A DNA stretch of 64,000 nt, from positions 62,001-126,000 of the forward strand of contig NZ_JAIKLE010000004.1 in NCBI RefSeq assembly GCF_022267315.1. Direction: 5' to 3'. How positions within the stretch are numbered: the stretch's first letter is position 1; every line of letters begins with the position of its first letter. Positions 1-8,399 of the stretch are shown piece after piece. Made by a program: the position numbers and the translations under genes. The notes under the pieces are model-generated. The model made no database searches and was not told the origin of the DNA. It saw only the letters and a list, made by a program, of their open reading frames with translations. Origin of the DNA: Maribellus maritimus (GTDB taxonomy: Bacteria > Bacteroidota > Bacteroidia > Bacteroidales > Prolixibacteraceae).

Positions 1-567
1 CTGACTTACATTGGCCCTGATGTAAAACAAAGTGCTTATATCGCCGCAAAGCTATTGAATTCAGTGGTTGGCAAAGAAAACGAGTTACTAATTCTGCACA
101 TGGTGAAAGGTTATGAGAATGCGGCAGCACTCAAAAGAATGGAGGCTGGATTTATAGAATTTTTTAACGAAAAAAAAGGAGATCCAACCCGGATTCACAA
201 GTTGACGATCAATTCAACCAATAAAGATGTGGTGTTCAGGGAGCTAACAAAGTTTTATATAAGAAATCAGAATATAAAAGGAGTTTTTGTTACCAATTCA
301 AAAGCGTTTCTGGTTTCCGATTTTCACCTGACGCATGAACTTGATATCAGAGTTGCAGGCTACGATTTGGTTCAGGAAAATATAAATCATTTAAAGAAGG
401 GCGGGATTGATTATTTGATTTCACAAAGTCCGCAAAAGCAAGGATTAAAAGCCGTTCAGTCGTTGTTTGAACTTTTTGTTTATAAAAAGGAACCCGGAAA
501 AATTCAAAATGTACCACTCGATATCATTATTCGGGAAAATGTAGACTTTTATATCAATTTTAATTAA
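1..567 (+). CDS. LacI-type regulator, sugar-binding domain (5' truncated)
   Basis: Only the C-terminal 188 residues are in the window; frame 1 is open from base 1, so the gene starts upstream. The visible part has the alternating beta/alpha pattern of a periplasmic-binding-protein-like effector domain (for example VKQSAYIAAKLL, IKGVFVTNSKAFLV, LDIRVAGYDLV, DYLISQSPQKQG). In Bacteroidota such domains of about 340-residue LacI/GalR repressors bind a sugar or sugar phosphate. The helix-turn-helix is not visible, so a free binding protein cannot be excluded. It lies 31 bp before the amino-sugar genes on the same strand and is probably their local regulator (inference). Confidence 0.75.
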   Translation: MTYIGPDVKQSAYIAAKLLNSVVGKENELLILHMVKGYENAAALKRMEAGFIEFFNEKKGDPTRIHKLTINSTNKDVVFRELTKFYIRNQNIKGVFVTNSKAFLVSDFHLTHELDIRVAGYDLVQENINHLKKGGIDYLISQSPQKQGLKAVQSLFELFVYKKEPGKIQNVPLDIIIRENVDFYINFN

Positions 568-598
568 ACTGAATTATTGTAAACCAACAAAATAAACG

Positions 599-1942
599 AT
601 GAAAAACACAAGAAGAAAATTTATTAAAAATGCTGCGGCTGGTTCTGCGGCAATAATGGCAGGAGGAATATTGCCGGGGTTTAGCGCTTCAAGTTATAAA
701 CGAATTGTTGGCGCAAATGAAAAACTGAGGGCTTCGGTAATGGGCGTTAATTCACGGGGAAATGCACTGGCACAAAATTTTGCATTTCAAGATAATTGTG
801 ATGTTATTCACATTTGCGATGTAGATTCCCGTGCCATTAAAAAATGTACAGCAAATGTCGAAAAAGTTCAGGATGTGAAACCAAAAGGATTAACTGATTT
901 TCGAAAATCACTGGAAGATAAGGATGTTGATATTCTGGTGGTTGCTGCACCGGATCACTGGCATGCGCCTGCTGCTTTACTTGCCATGCAGGCTGGTAAA
1001 AATGTATATCTTGAAAAACCCTGTAGCCATAATCCCGCAGAGGGAGAGATGTTGGTAGAAGCTGCAAAACAATACAAAAAATCGGTTCAGATGGGAAATC
1101 AGCGTCGTTCATGGCCAAATGTGATGCAAGCCATTAAGGATTTAAAAGATGGAATTGTTGGTAGACCTTATTATGGAAAGGGGTGGTATACAAACAATCG
1201 CGAATCCATCGGAATCGGTAAAGAAGTTGCGGTTCCGGATTGGCTTAACTGGGAGCTTTGGCAAGGACCGGCACCACGCAGAGCATACAAAGATAATATT
1301 GTGCATTACAACTGGCACTGGTTCTGGCACTGGGGAACCGGAGAAGCATTGAATAACGGAACCCACATGGTTGACTTGTTGCGCTGGGGATTGGAGGTCG
1401 ACTATCCAGTGAAAGTCAGTTCAAACGGGGGGCGATATCGTTATAAAGACGATTGGGAAACACCAGATACACAGGTCATCGGCTTTGATTTTGATAAGGA
1501 AGTCTCAATGAGCTGGGAAGGCAGAAGCTGCAACGGGAAACATATTGAAGGCAGTTCGGTTGGAGTTGCTTTTTATGGAGAGGAAGGAAGTATTGTGATT
1601 TCAGGAGGGAATGATTATAAGGTTTACGATTTAAAAAATAACATTGTAAAGGAAGTAAACAACGAGATGGAAATCGATCCGCGAGATGCTGCTAATCCTT
1701 CGAGCCACTTGGATGCTTTGCATATTCGGAATTTTTTTAACAACATCCTGAATAACGAGCCACTTAAGTCGGATATCAATGGAGGGCATAAAAGTACCTT
1801 ACTTGTTCAGTTGGGAAATATCGCACAGAGGGTTGGTCATTCTCTCGAAATTAACCCCCAAAACGGACATATAAAAGGAGATAAGGAAGCGCAAAAATTG
1901 TGGTCGCGCGAATATGAAAAAGGCTGGGGAATGAAATTATAA
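599..1942 (+). CDS. Gfo/Idh/MocA family oxidoreductase, Tat-exported
   Basis: 447 residues. The N-terminus has a twin-arginine motif (RRKFIK, R5-R6) followed by a small-residue hydrophobic stretch, so export of the folded, cofactor-loaded protein is likely. The dinucleotide fold begins at about residue 46 (VMGVNSRGNA) and the family signature EKP is at 139-141, followed by the C-terminal alpha/beta domain with HWFWHWGTGEALNNGTH. Such enzymes act on pyranose sugars with NAD(P). It is immediately followed by a second family member (start at 1943), which implies translational coupling. The substrate is unknown; the context suggests an amino-sugar derivative. GH109-type glycosidases share this fold, so a retaining NAD-dependent hydrolase is an alternative. 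Confidence 0.85.
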   Translation: MKNTRRKFIKNAAAGSAAIMAGGILPGFSASSYKRIVGANEKLRASVMGVNSRGNALAQNFAFQDNCDVIHICDVDSRAIKKCTANVEKVQDVKPKGLTDFRKSLEDKDVDILVVAAPDHWHAPAALLAMQAGKNVYLEKPCSHNPAEGEMLVEAAKQYKKSVQMGNQRRSWPNVMQAIKDLKDGIVGRPYYGKGWYTNNRESIGIGKEVAVPDWLNWELWQGPAPRRAYKDNIVHYNWHWFWHWGTGEALNNGTHMVDLLRWGLEVDYPVKVSSNGGRYRYKDDWETPDTQVIGFDFDKEVSMSWEGRSCNGKHIEGSSVGVAFYGEEGSIVISGGNDYKVYDLKNNIVKEVNNEMEIDPRDAANPSSHLDALHIRNFFNNILNNEPLKSDINGGHKSTLLVQLGNIAQRVGHSLEINPQNGHIKGDKEAQKLWSREYEKGWGMKL

Positions 1943-2935
1943 ATGAATGAAATGAAGAGTTCAAGAAGAAAATTTATAAAAACAACCGGTAAAGGAGTAG
2001 CGATTGCTTCTTTTGCAACTCCTGGCTTTATTACAAAAGCGGTTTTTGCTAAACCTCAGGAACAAAAGTTGGTGATTGGGATCATTGGTGCCGAAAACTC
2101 ACATACGGCTGGTTTTGGCAAACTTTTTAATATCGATAAAAAATTTCCGGGGGCAGAAGTAAAATATGTTTGGGGTGAAACCGACGAATTTGCCAAAGCT
2201 GCTATGAAAAAAGGAAATATTCCGGAACAGGTGAAAGACCCAAAAGAAATGTTGGGAAATATTGATGCTTTAATTGTAGATCATCGTCATCCGAAATATC
2301 ACCTCGAAGCCGCGTGGCCTTTTGTGGAGGCGGGAGTTCCGACTTTTGTTGACAAGCCTTTTTGTTACCGTGCCAGCGAAGGAAAAGATTTTCTGCAAAT
2401 GGCAAAACAAATGAAAACTCCAGTCACTTCATATAGCTCTATCGCACAAAGTTCAGCTACTTTTGATATGATGAAACAGATAAAATCAATGGACAAAATT
2501 TCACAGGTTGTGCGCACAGGTACTGCCGATCTGGACTCAAAATATGGAGGTATATTTTTTTACGGGGTGCACATTGTACAACCTTTAATGTATATGTTTG
2601 GTGAGGATATCGAAGAAGTGAAGGTAAACAGAAACGGAAGTGCAGGTAATGCCAGTTTGAAATTTGCCTCGGGGCTGTTTGCTACTCTGATTTTTAAGCA
2701 CAAGGCGTATGGGTGGGAAACCTTTGTGGAATCAGGAAGTCAGTTTATGGAATTGAAGCCGGGAGTAGAAGAATCAGACCCGCCTAAAAATTATGCCGAT
2801 ATGGTTGAAATGTTCAAAACCGGAAGGGAACCGCGTTCTCATCAGAGTATTTTGAATTGTGTTTCAGTTTTGGAAGCATTGGAGAAGTCGGCAAAAACTG
2901 AGAAATGGACTCCTGTTGAATTGCTTAATGTGTAA
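1943..2935 (+). CDS. Gfo/Idh/MocA family oxidoreductase, Tat-exported (second)
   Basis: 330 residues, starting one base after the stop codon of the previous gene. It has a Tat motif (RRKFIK, R8-R9). The Rossmann part begins near residue 42 (LVIGIIGAENSHT) and the EKP motif is replaced by DKP at 137-139. It is about 115 residues shorter than its neighbour, so the two are not a recent duplication. Both probably work in the periplasm on a related sugar (inference). The missing Glu in the EKP motif may change hydride-transfer chemistry, or make the protein a partner subunit of the 447-residue enzyme. Confidence 0.8.
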   Translation: MNEMKSSRRKFIKTTGKGVAIASFATPGFITKAVFAKPQEQKLVIGIIGAENSHTAGFGKLFNIDKKFPGAEVKYVWGETDEFAKAAMKKGNIPEQVKDPKEMLGNIDALIVDHRHPKYHLEAAWPFVEAGVPTFVDKPFCYRASEGKDFLQMAKQMKTPVTSYSSIAQSSATFDMMKQIKSMDKISQVVRTGTADLDSKYGGIFFYGVHIVQPLMYMFGEDIEEVKVNRNGSAGNASLKFASGLFATLIFKHKAYGWETFVESGSQFMELKPGVEESDPPKNYADMVEMFKTGREPRSHQSILNCVSVLEALEKSAKTEKWTPVELLNV

Positions 2936-3009
2936 AGGGCAAAGAGTAAAGATTTAATATTTCGTCTCTGCTTTCGTAATTTATGAATTTCAAACTAAAA
3001 AGAAATAAG

Positions 3010-4248
3010 ATGAGTATAAACCAACTAAAAAATAGATACCAATTTTTAATATTCCTGCTTTTAATCTTGACTAGTAACCAATCATATTCCCAACAGGTGA
3101 TAGAGGGGATTCATTATCAAACCGGTAAACCTGTTCAGATAATGATTGAGGATGGTGAAATTAAAGAAGTGAAGTCAATTCAAAGACTATCAGAAAAAAG
3201 CCAAAACGTTTTTGTCGCTCCGGGCTTTTTTGATAATCAGGTAAATGGTTTTGCAGGCGTATCCTTTGCTTTTGGGGAGAGTGATTTAACCGTTGACGGA
3301 ATAAAAAAGGCTACCAGTGAATTGTGGAAACAGGGAGTAACCACTTATTTGCCAACTCTTACTACCAATAGTCAGGAAATCCTGGTGAAGAATTTCGGAT
3401 TGCTGGCGAAATCGATGAACAATACAGATTTAAAAGGTTCTATACCAGGGTTTCACCTGGAAGGGCCTTATATAAATCCGGAAGATGGTTTTCGTGGTGC
3501 ACACCCGAAACGGTTTGTGCGTTTGCCAGACTGGGACGAATTTATGGAAATGTACGAAGCCGCAAATGAAAAAATAATACAGGTAACGGTAGCCCCGGAG
3601 ATGGAAGGGGCTATGGATTTTATCCGCAAATGCGCGGATAAAGGTATTGTTATTGCCCTTGGGCACCACAACGCAAATACTCAACAGGTAAACGACGCGG
3701 TAAAAAATGGAGCGAGGATTTCAACCCACCTTGGAAACGGCTGTGCGAATATGATAAACCGCCACAGGAATCCACTGTGGCCACAGCTGGCAAACGAAGA
3801 TTTAACAGCCAGTATAATCTGTGACGGCTTTCATCTGTTACCCGAAGAAATTTCTGTTTTTTTTAAGGCAAAAGGATTAGATAAAACTATAATAGTTTCA
3901 GATGTAACCAGTTATGCAGCTCTTGAACCCGGTGAATATAAAACTGAAACAGGCGAAACTATCGAACTGACAAAAGATGGAATGTTAAGGTATCCGGCGC
4001 AAAATGTATTGTATGGTTCGGCTTCTGCCATTACAAAGGGAGTAGGTCATATTATGGAAGTTACCGGATGTTCTTTGGCAGATGCTGTTAAAATGTCGAG
4101 TACAAACCCTGCTATATTGAATGGATTAAACGACCGCGGGGTGCTGGAACCGGGGAAAAGAGCGGACATCATTCTTTTTACACTCGACGATTTTAATGTG
4201 AATATCCAAAAAACCTATGTTTTGGGTGACCTGGTTTATGAGAAATAA
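3010..4248 (+). CDS. nagA: NagA-like N-acetylglucosamine-6-phosphate deacetylase with signal peptide
   Basis: I chose the ATG at 3010 (412 residues); an upstream TTG at 2983 is in frame but weak. NagA removes acetate from GlcNAc-6-phosphate. Amidohydrolase motifs are in order: PGFFDNQVNG (71-80), metal-binding Glu in HLEGPYI (E151), GHHNA (219-222), STHLGN (H240), CDGFH (271-275), catalytic Asp in VSDVT (D298) and the closing GVLEPGKRADIILF. Unusually, residues 1-27 form a clear Sec signal peptide (hydrophobic FLIFLLLILT, then SYS before QQ), placed before the normal NagA N-terminal beta-sandwich. An exported enzyme would meet a non-phosphorylated N-acetyl sugar rather than GlcNAc-6-P. It sits in a + strand cluster with the transporter at 4340 and nagB. 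Confidence 0.85.
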   Translation: MSINQLKNRYQFLIFLLLILTSNQSYSQQVIEGIHYQTGKPVQIMIEDGEIKEVKSIQRLSEKSQNVFVAPGFFDNQVNGFAGVSFAFGESDLTVDGIKKATSELWKQGVTTYLPTLTTNSQEILVKNFGLLAKSMNNTDLKGSIPGFHLEGPYINPEDGFRGAHPKRFVRLPDWDEFMEMYEAANEKIIQVTVAPEMEGAMDFIRKCADKGIVIALGHHNANTQQVNDAVKNGARISTHLGNGCANMINRHRNPLWPQLANEDLTASIICDGFHLLPEEISVFFKAKGLDKTIIVSDVTSYAALEPGEYKTETGETIELTKDGMLRYPAQNVLYGSASAITKGVGHIMEVTGCSLADAVKMSSTNPAILNGLNDRGVLEPGKRADIILFTLDDFNVNIQKTYVLGDLVYEK

Positions 4249-4339
4249 ATAAGTAATAAACTTCAATTCTCAAAACCGAAAATCAAAACACAAATTGGCG
4301 ATTTAAATTGATTTGAGATTTGAATTTTTTAGAATTAGT

Positions 4340-5578
4340 ATGTCAAAAAATATTTTCAAGAAAATTATAGTTGGCCTCGCAGCAGTTGGTCCCGGGCTTT
4401 TCCTGATAGGTTACAACATTGGCACCGGAAGCGTGACTACGATGTCCAAATCAGGTGCAGAATACGGGATGTCACTTTTTTGGGCCCTGGTTTTATCCTG
4501 TGTTTTTACCTTCATTTTGATGGTTGCATACGGGAAAGTCACACTAGTAACCGGCAAAACAGCTTTGTTTAACATTAAATCCGAGTTTAAATACGGATGG
4601 TTGCTCGCCTTGTATATTTTAATTGCCCTGATAATTGGAGAACTACTGGCATTAATAGGCGTGATGGGAATTGTTGCTGAATTACTGCAGGAAGGAATCC
4701 GAATTCTTACCGATGGGAAGACAGTAAATACGCTATGGATTATATTGATAATAGTGCCTGTTTTGTATTTGCTTCTCTGGTTTGGCCGTTATAAACAGTT
4801 CGAAAAGGTGCTTACAGTTTTTGTCATTTTAATGGGGGTGAGTTTTATCGTTGTATTTTTTATGCTGAAACCTGATTATTCGACCATTTTGCAAGGAATG
4901 ATTCCAAGTATTCCCGATAAACCCGGTGCGCTTGGATTGGTTGCTGCCATGGCCGGAACTACCTGTTCTGCTGCGGTTTTTATTGTTCGAAGTACCGTGG
5001 TGGCAGAAAAAGGCTGGACAATAAAAAATTTAAAAAATGAAAAAAGAGACGCTTTTGTATCTGCGGCAATGATGCTTTTTCTAAGTGGAATAATCATGGC
5101 AGTTTCAGCGGGAACACTGCATATAATGGGCTTAAAACTGGATAATACGGTGGATATGATTCATCTTTTTCAGCCTCTTGGAGGAAAATGGGCTGCCCTG
5201 ATTTTAATTTTTGGGATTACAGGGGCCGGATTATCAACTGTTTTTCCGATCGTGTTAATTGCCCCATGGCTGGTTTCCGATTATATGGGAAAACCACGTG
5301 ATGTGCATTCTCCTTTGTTTCGCTGGTTAATGTTTCTGGGAATCATTTTTGCATTTGGCTCTGTTTTTCTCAAACACCGACCGCCGGCTTTAATGATTTT
5401 TTCGCAGGCTTTTCAAGCTTGTATTCTTCCCGCAGTTGCCATCCCTATTTTTGTCTTAATGAATCGCAAAAAAATAATGAATACATATATCGCAGGATGG
5501 AAAATGAATCTCGGGGTAATTGCCGTAATTCTGTTTTCATTTTTAACAACTTATTATGCCATTGTTGAACTTTTTTAA
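4340..5578 (+). CDS. Divergent Nramp-fold membrane transporter
   Basis: I chose the ATG at 4340 (MSKNIFKK), giving 412 residues; the in-frame TTG at 4313 adds a poor N-terminus. About 11 hydrophobic helices and the opening GPGLFLIGYNIGTGSVTTM place it in the Nramp/APC-like superfamily. In true Nramp metal transporters helix 1 carries DPGN and helix 6 carries a Met-Pro-His motif. Here the corresponding stretches are GYNIGTGSVT (24-33) and MAGTTCSAAVF (204-214), so the metal-binding Asp, Asn and Met are absent. Lying between nagA and nagB, it may carry an amino sugar or organic solute rather than a metal (inference). Database names such as divalent metal cation transporter should be treated with caution. 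Confidence 0.75.
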   Translation: MSKNIFKKIIVGLAAVGPGLFLIGYNIGTGSVTTMSKSGAEYGMSLFWALVLSCVFTFILMVAYGKVTLVTGKTALFNIKSEFKYGWLLALYILIALIIGELLALIGVMGIVAELLQEGIRILTDGKTVNTLWIILIIVPVLYLLLWFGRYKQFEKVLTVFVILMGVSFIVVFFMLKPDYSTILQGMIPSIPDKPGALGLVAAMAGTTCSAAVFIVRSTVVAEKGWTIKNLKNEKRDAFVSAAMMLFLSGIIMAVSAGTLHIMGLKLDNTVDMIHLFQPLGGKWAALILIFGITGAGLSTVFPIVLIAPWLVSDYMGKPRDVHSPLFRWLMFLGIIFAFGSVFLKHRPPALMIFSQAFQACILPAVAIPIFVLMNRKKIMNTYIAGWKMNLGVIAVILFSFLTTYYAIVELF

Positions 5579-5589
5579 AACCACAAATA

Positions 5590-6348
5590 ATGATTTCTAA
5601 AATTCAAAAAGATAAGCTTAATGTTCGCGTTTTTGAAACAGCAGATTTAATGGGAAAGGCCGCCGCAATTTCAGTAGCGGAAAAATTGGCCGAAGCAATA
5701 AAGGAGAAAGGTTTTGCGAATTTAATTCTCGCAACCGGGGCATCACAATTTTCGTTTTTGGAGCATCTTCAAAAAGAAGATATCGGGTGGAATAAAATTA
5801 CGGTTTTTCACCTCGATGAATACAAAGGAATGTCGATTTCTCATCCGGCAAGTTTTCGAAAATATTTAAAAGAAAGGATACTGGATAAGGTTCAGCCCAA
5901 AGAGGTTCATTACCTGGAAGGAGATGCAGATGATATTGACACAGTACTTGCGAGTTATGAGGACTTGTTAAAAACACATCCGGTTGATGTGGCTTGTATC
6001 GGGATCGGCGAAAACGGGCATATTGCATTTAACGATCCTCCGGTTGCCGATTTTAACGACCCAAAACTTGTAAAAGTGGTTGAATTGGATGAGGCTTGTA
6101 GAAAGCAGCAATTGGGCGAAGGGTGGTTTCCGACTTTCGATGATGTGCCAACACATGCACTTTCATTGACCATTCCGGCAATTATGAACTGTAGACATAT
6201 CAGTTGCGTTGTTCCCGACGAAAGAAAGGCTCAGGCAGTGTATGACACTTTAAATGTAGAGGTTTCAACAACTTGCCCGGCAACAATATTACGAACTCAT
6301 CCGGGTACAACTCTTTTTCTTGATAAAAATTCTGCCTCAAAATTGTAG
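5590..6348 (+). CDS. nagB: Glucosamine-6-phosphate deaminase
   Basis: 252 residues, near the usual 260-270. It converts glucosamine-6-phosphate to fructose-6-phosphate plus ammonia in the cytoplasm. Visible signatures are the phosphate loop LATGASQFSFLEHL, the catalytic FHLDEY (74-78, D76) and GIGENGHIAFND (138-149, with H144). It starts 11 bp after the transporter gene, so it is very probably in the same operon. Its product feeds the phosphofructokinase encoded next at 6579. Members without allosteric residues are often shorter, as here. Confidence 0.93.
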   Translation: MISKIQKDKLNVRVFETADLMGKAAAISVAEKLAEAIKEKGFANLILATGASQFSFLEHLQKEDIGWNKITVFHLDEYKGMSISHPASFRKYLKERILDKVQPKEVHYLEGDADDIDTVLASYEDLLKTHPVDVACIGIGENGHIAFNDPPVADFNDPKLVKVVELDEACRKQQLGEGWFPTFDDVPTHALSLTIPAIMNCRHISCVVPDERKAQAVYDTLNVEVSTTCPATILRTHPGTTLFLDKNSASKL

Positions 6349-6359
6349 AATAGACCAAC

Positions 6360-6485
6360 TAAAGTAAAGCAAAGGAGTAATGCGGGATTACACCTTCAGG
6401 GCAAGTCGCTAATTTATCCGTCGACTTTGAATTATAACAAAAAGCCGCACGGTGAATCATTGATTTGCCTTTTAACTTTACTTTA
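6360..6485. repeat. Nested inverted repeats between nagB and pfp
   Basis: The 230-bp gap between nagB and the phosphofructokinase gene holds no convincing gene. It contains a 10-bp perfect inverted repeat, TAAAGTAAAG (6360-6369) and CTTTACTTTA (6476-6485), which encloses a second pair, GATTACACC (6386-6394) with GGTGAATC (6451-6458, one bulged base), and a third, CAAGTCG (6402-6408) with CGACTTTG (6422-6429, one bulge). The nesting is compatible with a folded RNA of about 126 nt or a small palindromic repeat element. Its function is unknown. Confidence 0.45.
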
Positions 6486-6534
6486 AATCCACCGGAGAAA
6501 AATTTCTTCAATAGGCAATCACCACAAAATGCAT

Positions 6535-6542
6535 TATTTTTG
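6535..6542 (+). promoter_or_regulatory. Possible -7 box for pfp
   Basis: TATTTTTG fits the Bacteroidota -7 consensus TAnnTTTG and lies 36 bp before the phosphofructokinase start. The -33 element is weak (TTTC at about 6513), so this is a low-confidence promoter call. It would separate pfp from the nag genes. Confidence 0.3.
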
Positions 6543-6578
6543 AGTGAATTTTGAAACTGAATCAAAAATTATATCAAA

Positions 6579-8231
6579 ATGAATATTAGCGCATTACAAA
6601 AGGAAAGGGCGAAATATCAGCCTAAACTTCCAAAATCTTTGGTTGGAGCGGTTAAACTTGTTGAAGGTGCAAAAACTCAATCAGTTGCCGACCAGAAAGA
6701 TATCGAAAAATTGTTTCCAAATACCTACGGGATGCCTCTAATCACTTTTGAAGAAGGTGAAGTAAAAAAAGACAGACCGGCAATAAATGTTGGTGTTATT
6801 CTTTCCGGCGGACAAGCTCCTGGCGGACACAATGTAATTTCAGGTATTTTCGACGGAATAAAAAAAATAAATCAGGAAAGCCGTTTGTACGGATTTTTAG
6901 GTGGCCCAGGCGGATTGGTTGATCACAAATACGTTGAATTAACTGCTGAGATTATTGATGAATACCGTAATACCGGTGGTTTCGATATTATTGGTTCCGG
7001 CCGTACAAAACTGGAAGAAGAGTGGCAGTTTGACAAAGGTTTGGAAATTGCTAACGATTTAAATTTGAATGCACTGGTTATTATTGGTGGCGACGATTCA
7101 AATACAAATGCCTGTGTTTTGGCCGAATACTATGCAGCTAAAGATGCAGGTGTTCAGGTAATAGGTTGCCCGAAAACCATTGATGGCGACTTAAAAAATG
7201 AAATGATTGAAACTTCGTTTGGTTTTGACACAGCAACAAAGGTTTATTCCGAATTGATCGGAAATATTCAGCGCGATGCCAATTCTGCAAAAAAATACTG
7301 GCACTTTATTAAGCTAATGGGACGTTCTGCTTCTCATATCGGTTTGGAATGTGCACTAAAAACACAGCCTAATATTACTTTAATTTCGGAAGAGGTTGCC
7401 GACAAAAAGCAAACGTTGGAAGAAATAGTAGAATACATGGCAGGCATTGTTGCAAAACGTGCCGAAAATGGTGATAACTTCGGAGTGGCTCTGATACCGG
7501 AAGGGTTGATTGAGTTTATTCCCGAAATGAAAGTTTTGATTTCGGAATTGAATGATATGCTTGCTGAAGGTTCGGAAACAGAAAAAGAATTTAAAATGCT
7601 GAAAAAAAGCCACAGAAATGAATGGGTGGCAGGTCATTTAACCGATGATTCGGCAAAAGTATTCAAATCACTTCCTTCAGGTATAGCTACACAGTTGACT
7701 TTGGATCGTGATCCACACGGAAACGTACAGGTTTCATTGATTGAAACTGAAAAATTGCTGGGTGAAATGGTCAAAGCCAAGTTGGAAAAAATGAAAAAAG
7801 CAGGTGAATATGTGGGTAAATTCGGAACTCAATATCACTTTTTTGGCTATGAAGGTCGTTGTGCGGCTCCATCGAATTTTGATGCTGATTATTGTTATTC
7901 GTTGGGCTATACTGCATCAGTTTTGATTTCTGACGGAAAAACCGGTTATATGTCATCGGTTCGTAATTTGACGGCTCCCGCGGAAGATTGGATTGCTGGT
8001 GGTGTTCCGGTAACCACAATGATGAATATGGAAAAACGTCACGGACATATGAAACCCGTAATTCAAAAAGCGTTGGTTGAACTGGAGGGTGCTCCATATA
8101 AATATTTTGTTTCGAAACGTGGTGAGTGGGCTTTTACAACGCAGTTTGTGTACCCGGGACCAATTCAGTATTTCGGACCATCAGAAGTTTGTGATTTAAC
8201 CACAGAAACATTAAAATTTGAAAAAGCATAG
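6579..8231 (+). CDS. pfp: PPi-dependent 6-phosphofructokinase (long PFP type)
   Basis: 550 residues, the length of the long PFP subfamily. It catalyses the reversible fructose-6-phosphate + PPi to fructose-1,6-bisphosphate + Pi. Motifs: GVILSGGQAPGGHN (72-85) for the first phosphate loop, GGDDSN (170-175), where the second Asp replaces the Gly of ATP-dependent enzymes, and PKTIDGDL (198-205) with the Lys typical of PPi users. These residue differences are the basis for calling PPi rather than ATP use. It lies downstream of nagB and uses its product. A terminator follows at 8257. Confidence 0.93.
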   Translation: MNISALQKERAKYQPKLPKSLVGAVKLVEGAKTQSVADQKDIEKLFPNTYGMPLITFEEGEVKKDRPAINVGVILSGGQAPGGHNVISGIFDGIKKINQESRLYGFLGGPGGLVDHKYVELTAEIIDEYRNTGGFDIIGSGRTKLEEEWQFDKGLEIANDLNLNALVIIGGDDSNTNACVLAEYYAAKDAGVQVIGCPKTIDGDLKNEMIETSFGFDTATKVYSELIGNIQRDANSAKKYWHFIKLMGRSASHIGLECALKTQPNITLISEEVADKKQTLEEIVEYMAGIVAKRAENGDNFGVALIPEGLIEFIPEMKVLISELNDMLAEGSETEKEFKMLKKSHRNEWVAGHLTDDSAKVFKSLPSGIATQLTLDRDPHGNVQVSLIETEKLLGEMVKAKLEKMKKAGEYVGKFGTQYHFFGYEGRCAAPSNFDADYCYSLGYTASVLISDGKTGYMSSVRNLTAPAEDWIAGGVPVTTMMNMEKRHGHMKPVIQKALVELEGAPYKYFVSKRGEWAFTTQFVYPGPIQYFGPSEVCDLTTETLKFEKA

Positions 8232-8256
8232 ATTCATAAAAAATAAATAATGAAGA

Positions 8257-8295
8257 ACCTTCTGTTTGTTAAAAGCAGAGGGTTTTTTGTTTTTA
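8257..8295 (+). terminator. Intrinsic terminator after pfp
   Basis: AACCTTCTG (8257-8265) pairs with CAGAGGGTT (8277-8285) through one G-U pair, with an 11-nt loop, followed by a T-rich tract to 8295. It lies 25 bp after the pfp stop codon. Confidence 0.85.
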
Positions 8296-8399
8296 GGATA
8301 AGTGTAAAACGGGTGTAAAATACGTAGCTGCTAATTTGGAGAAACATTATGTTGGAAAAAGATTTTTTTGTATTAAATTGTGTGAAAAAGAAAGATAAA

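Noticed and set aside
599-1942. Naming the Tat oxidoreductase as a GH109 glycosidase
   Set aside because: The fold and Tat signal are shared, but I see no GH109-specific active-site sequence; the broader family name is safer.
6359-6565. 68-codon minus-strand frame between nagB and pfp
   Set aside because: No family resemblance, no promoter, and it lies over the nested inverted repeats.
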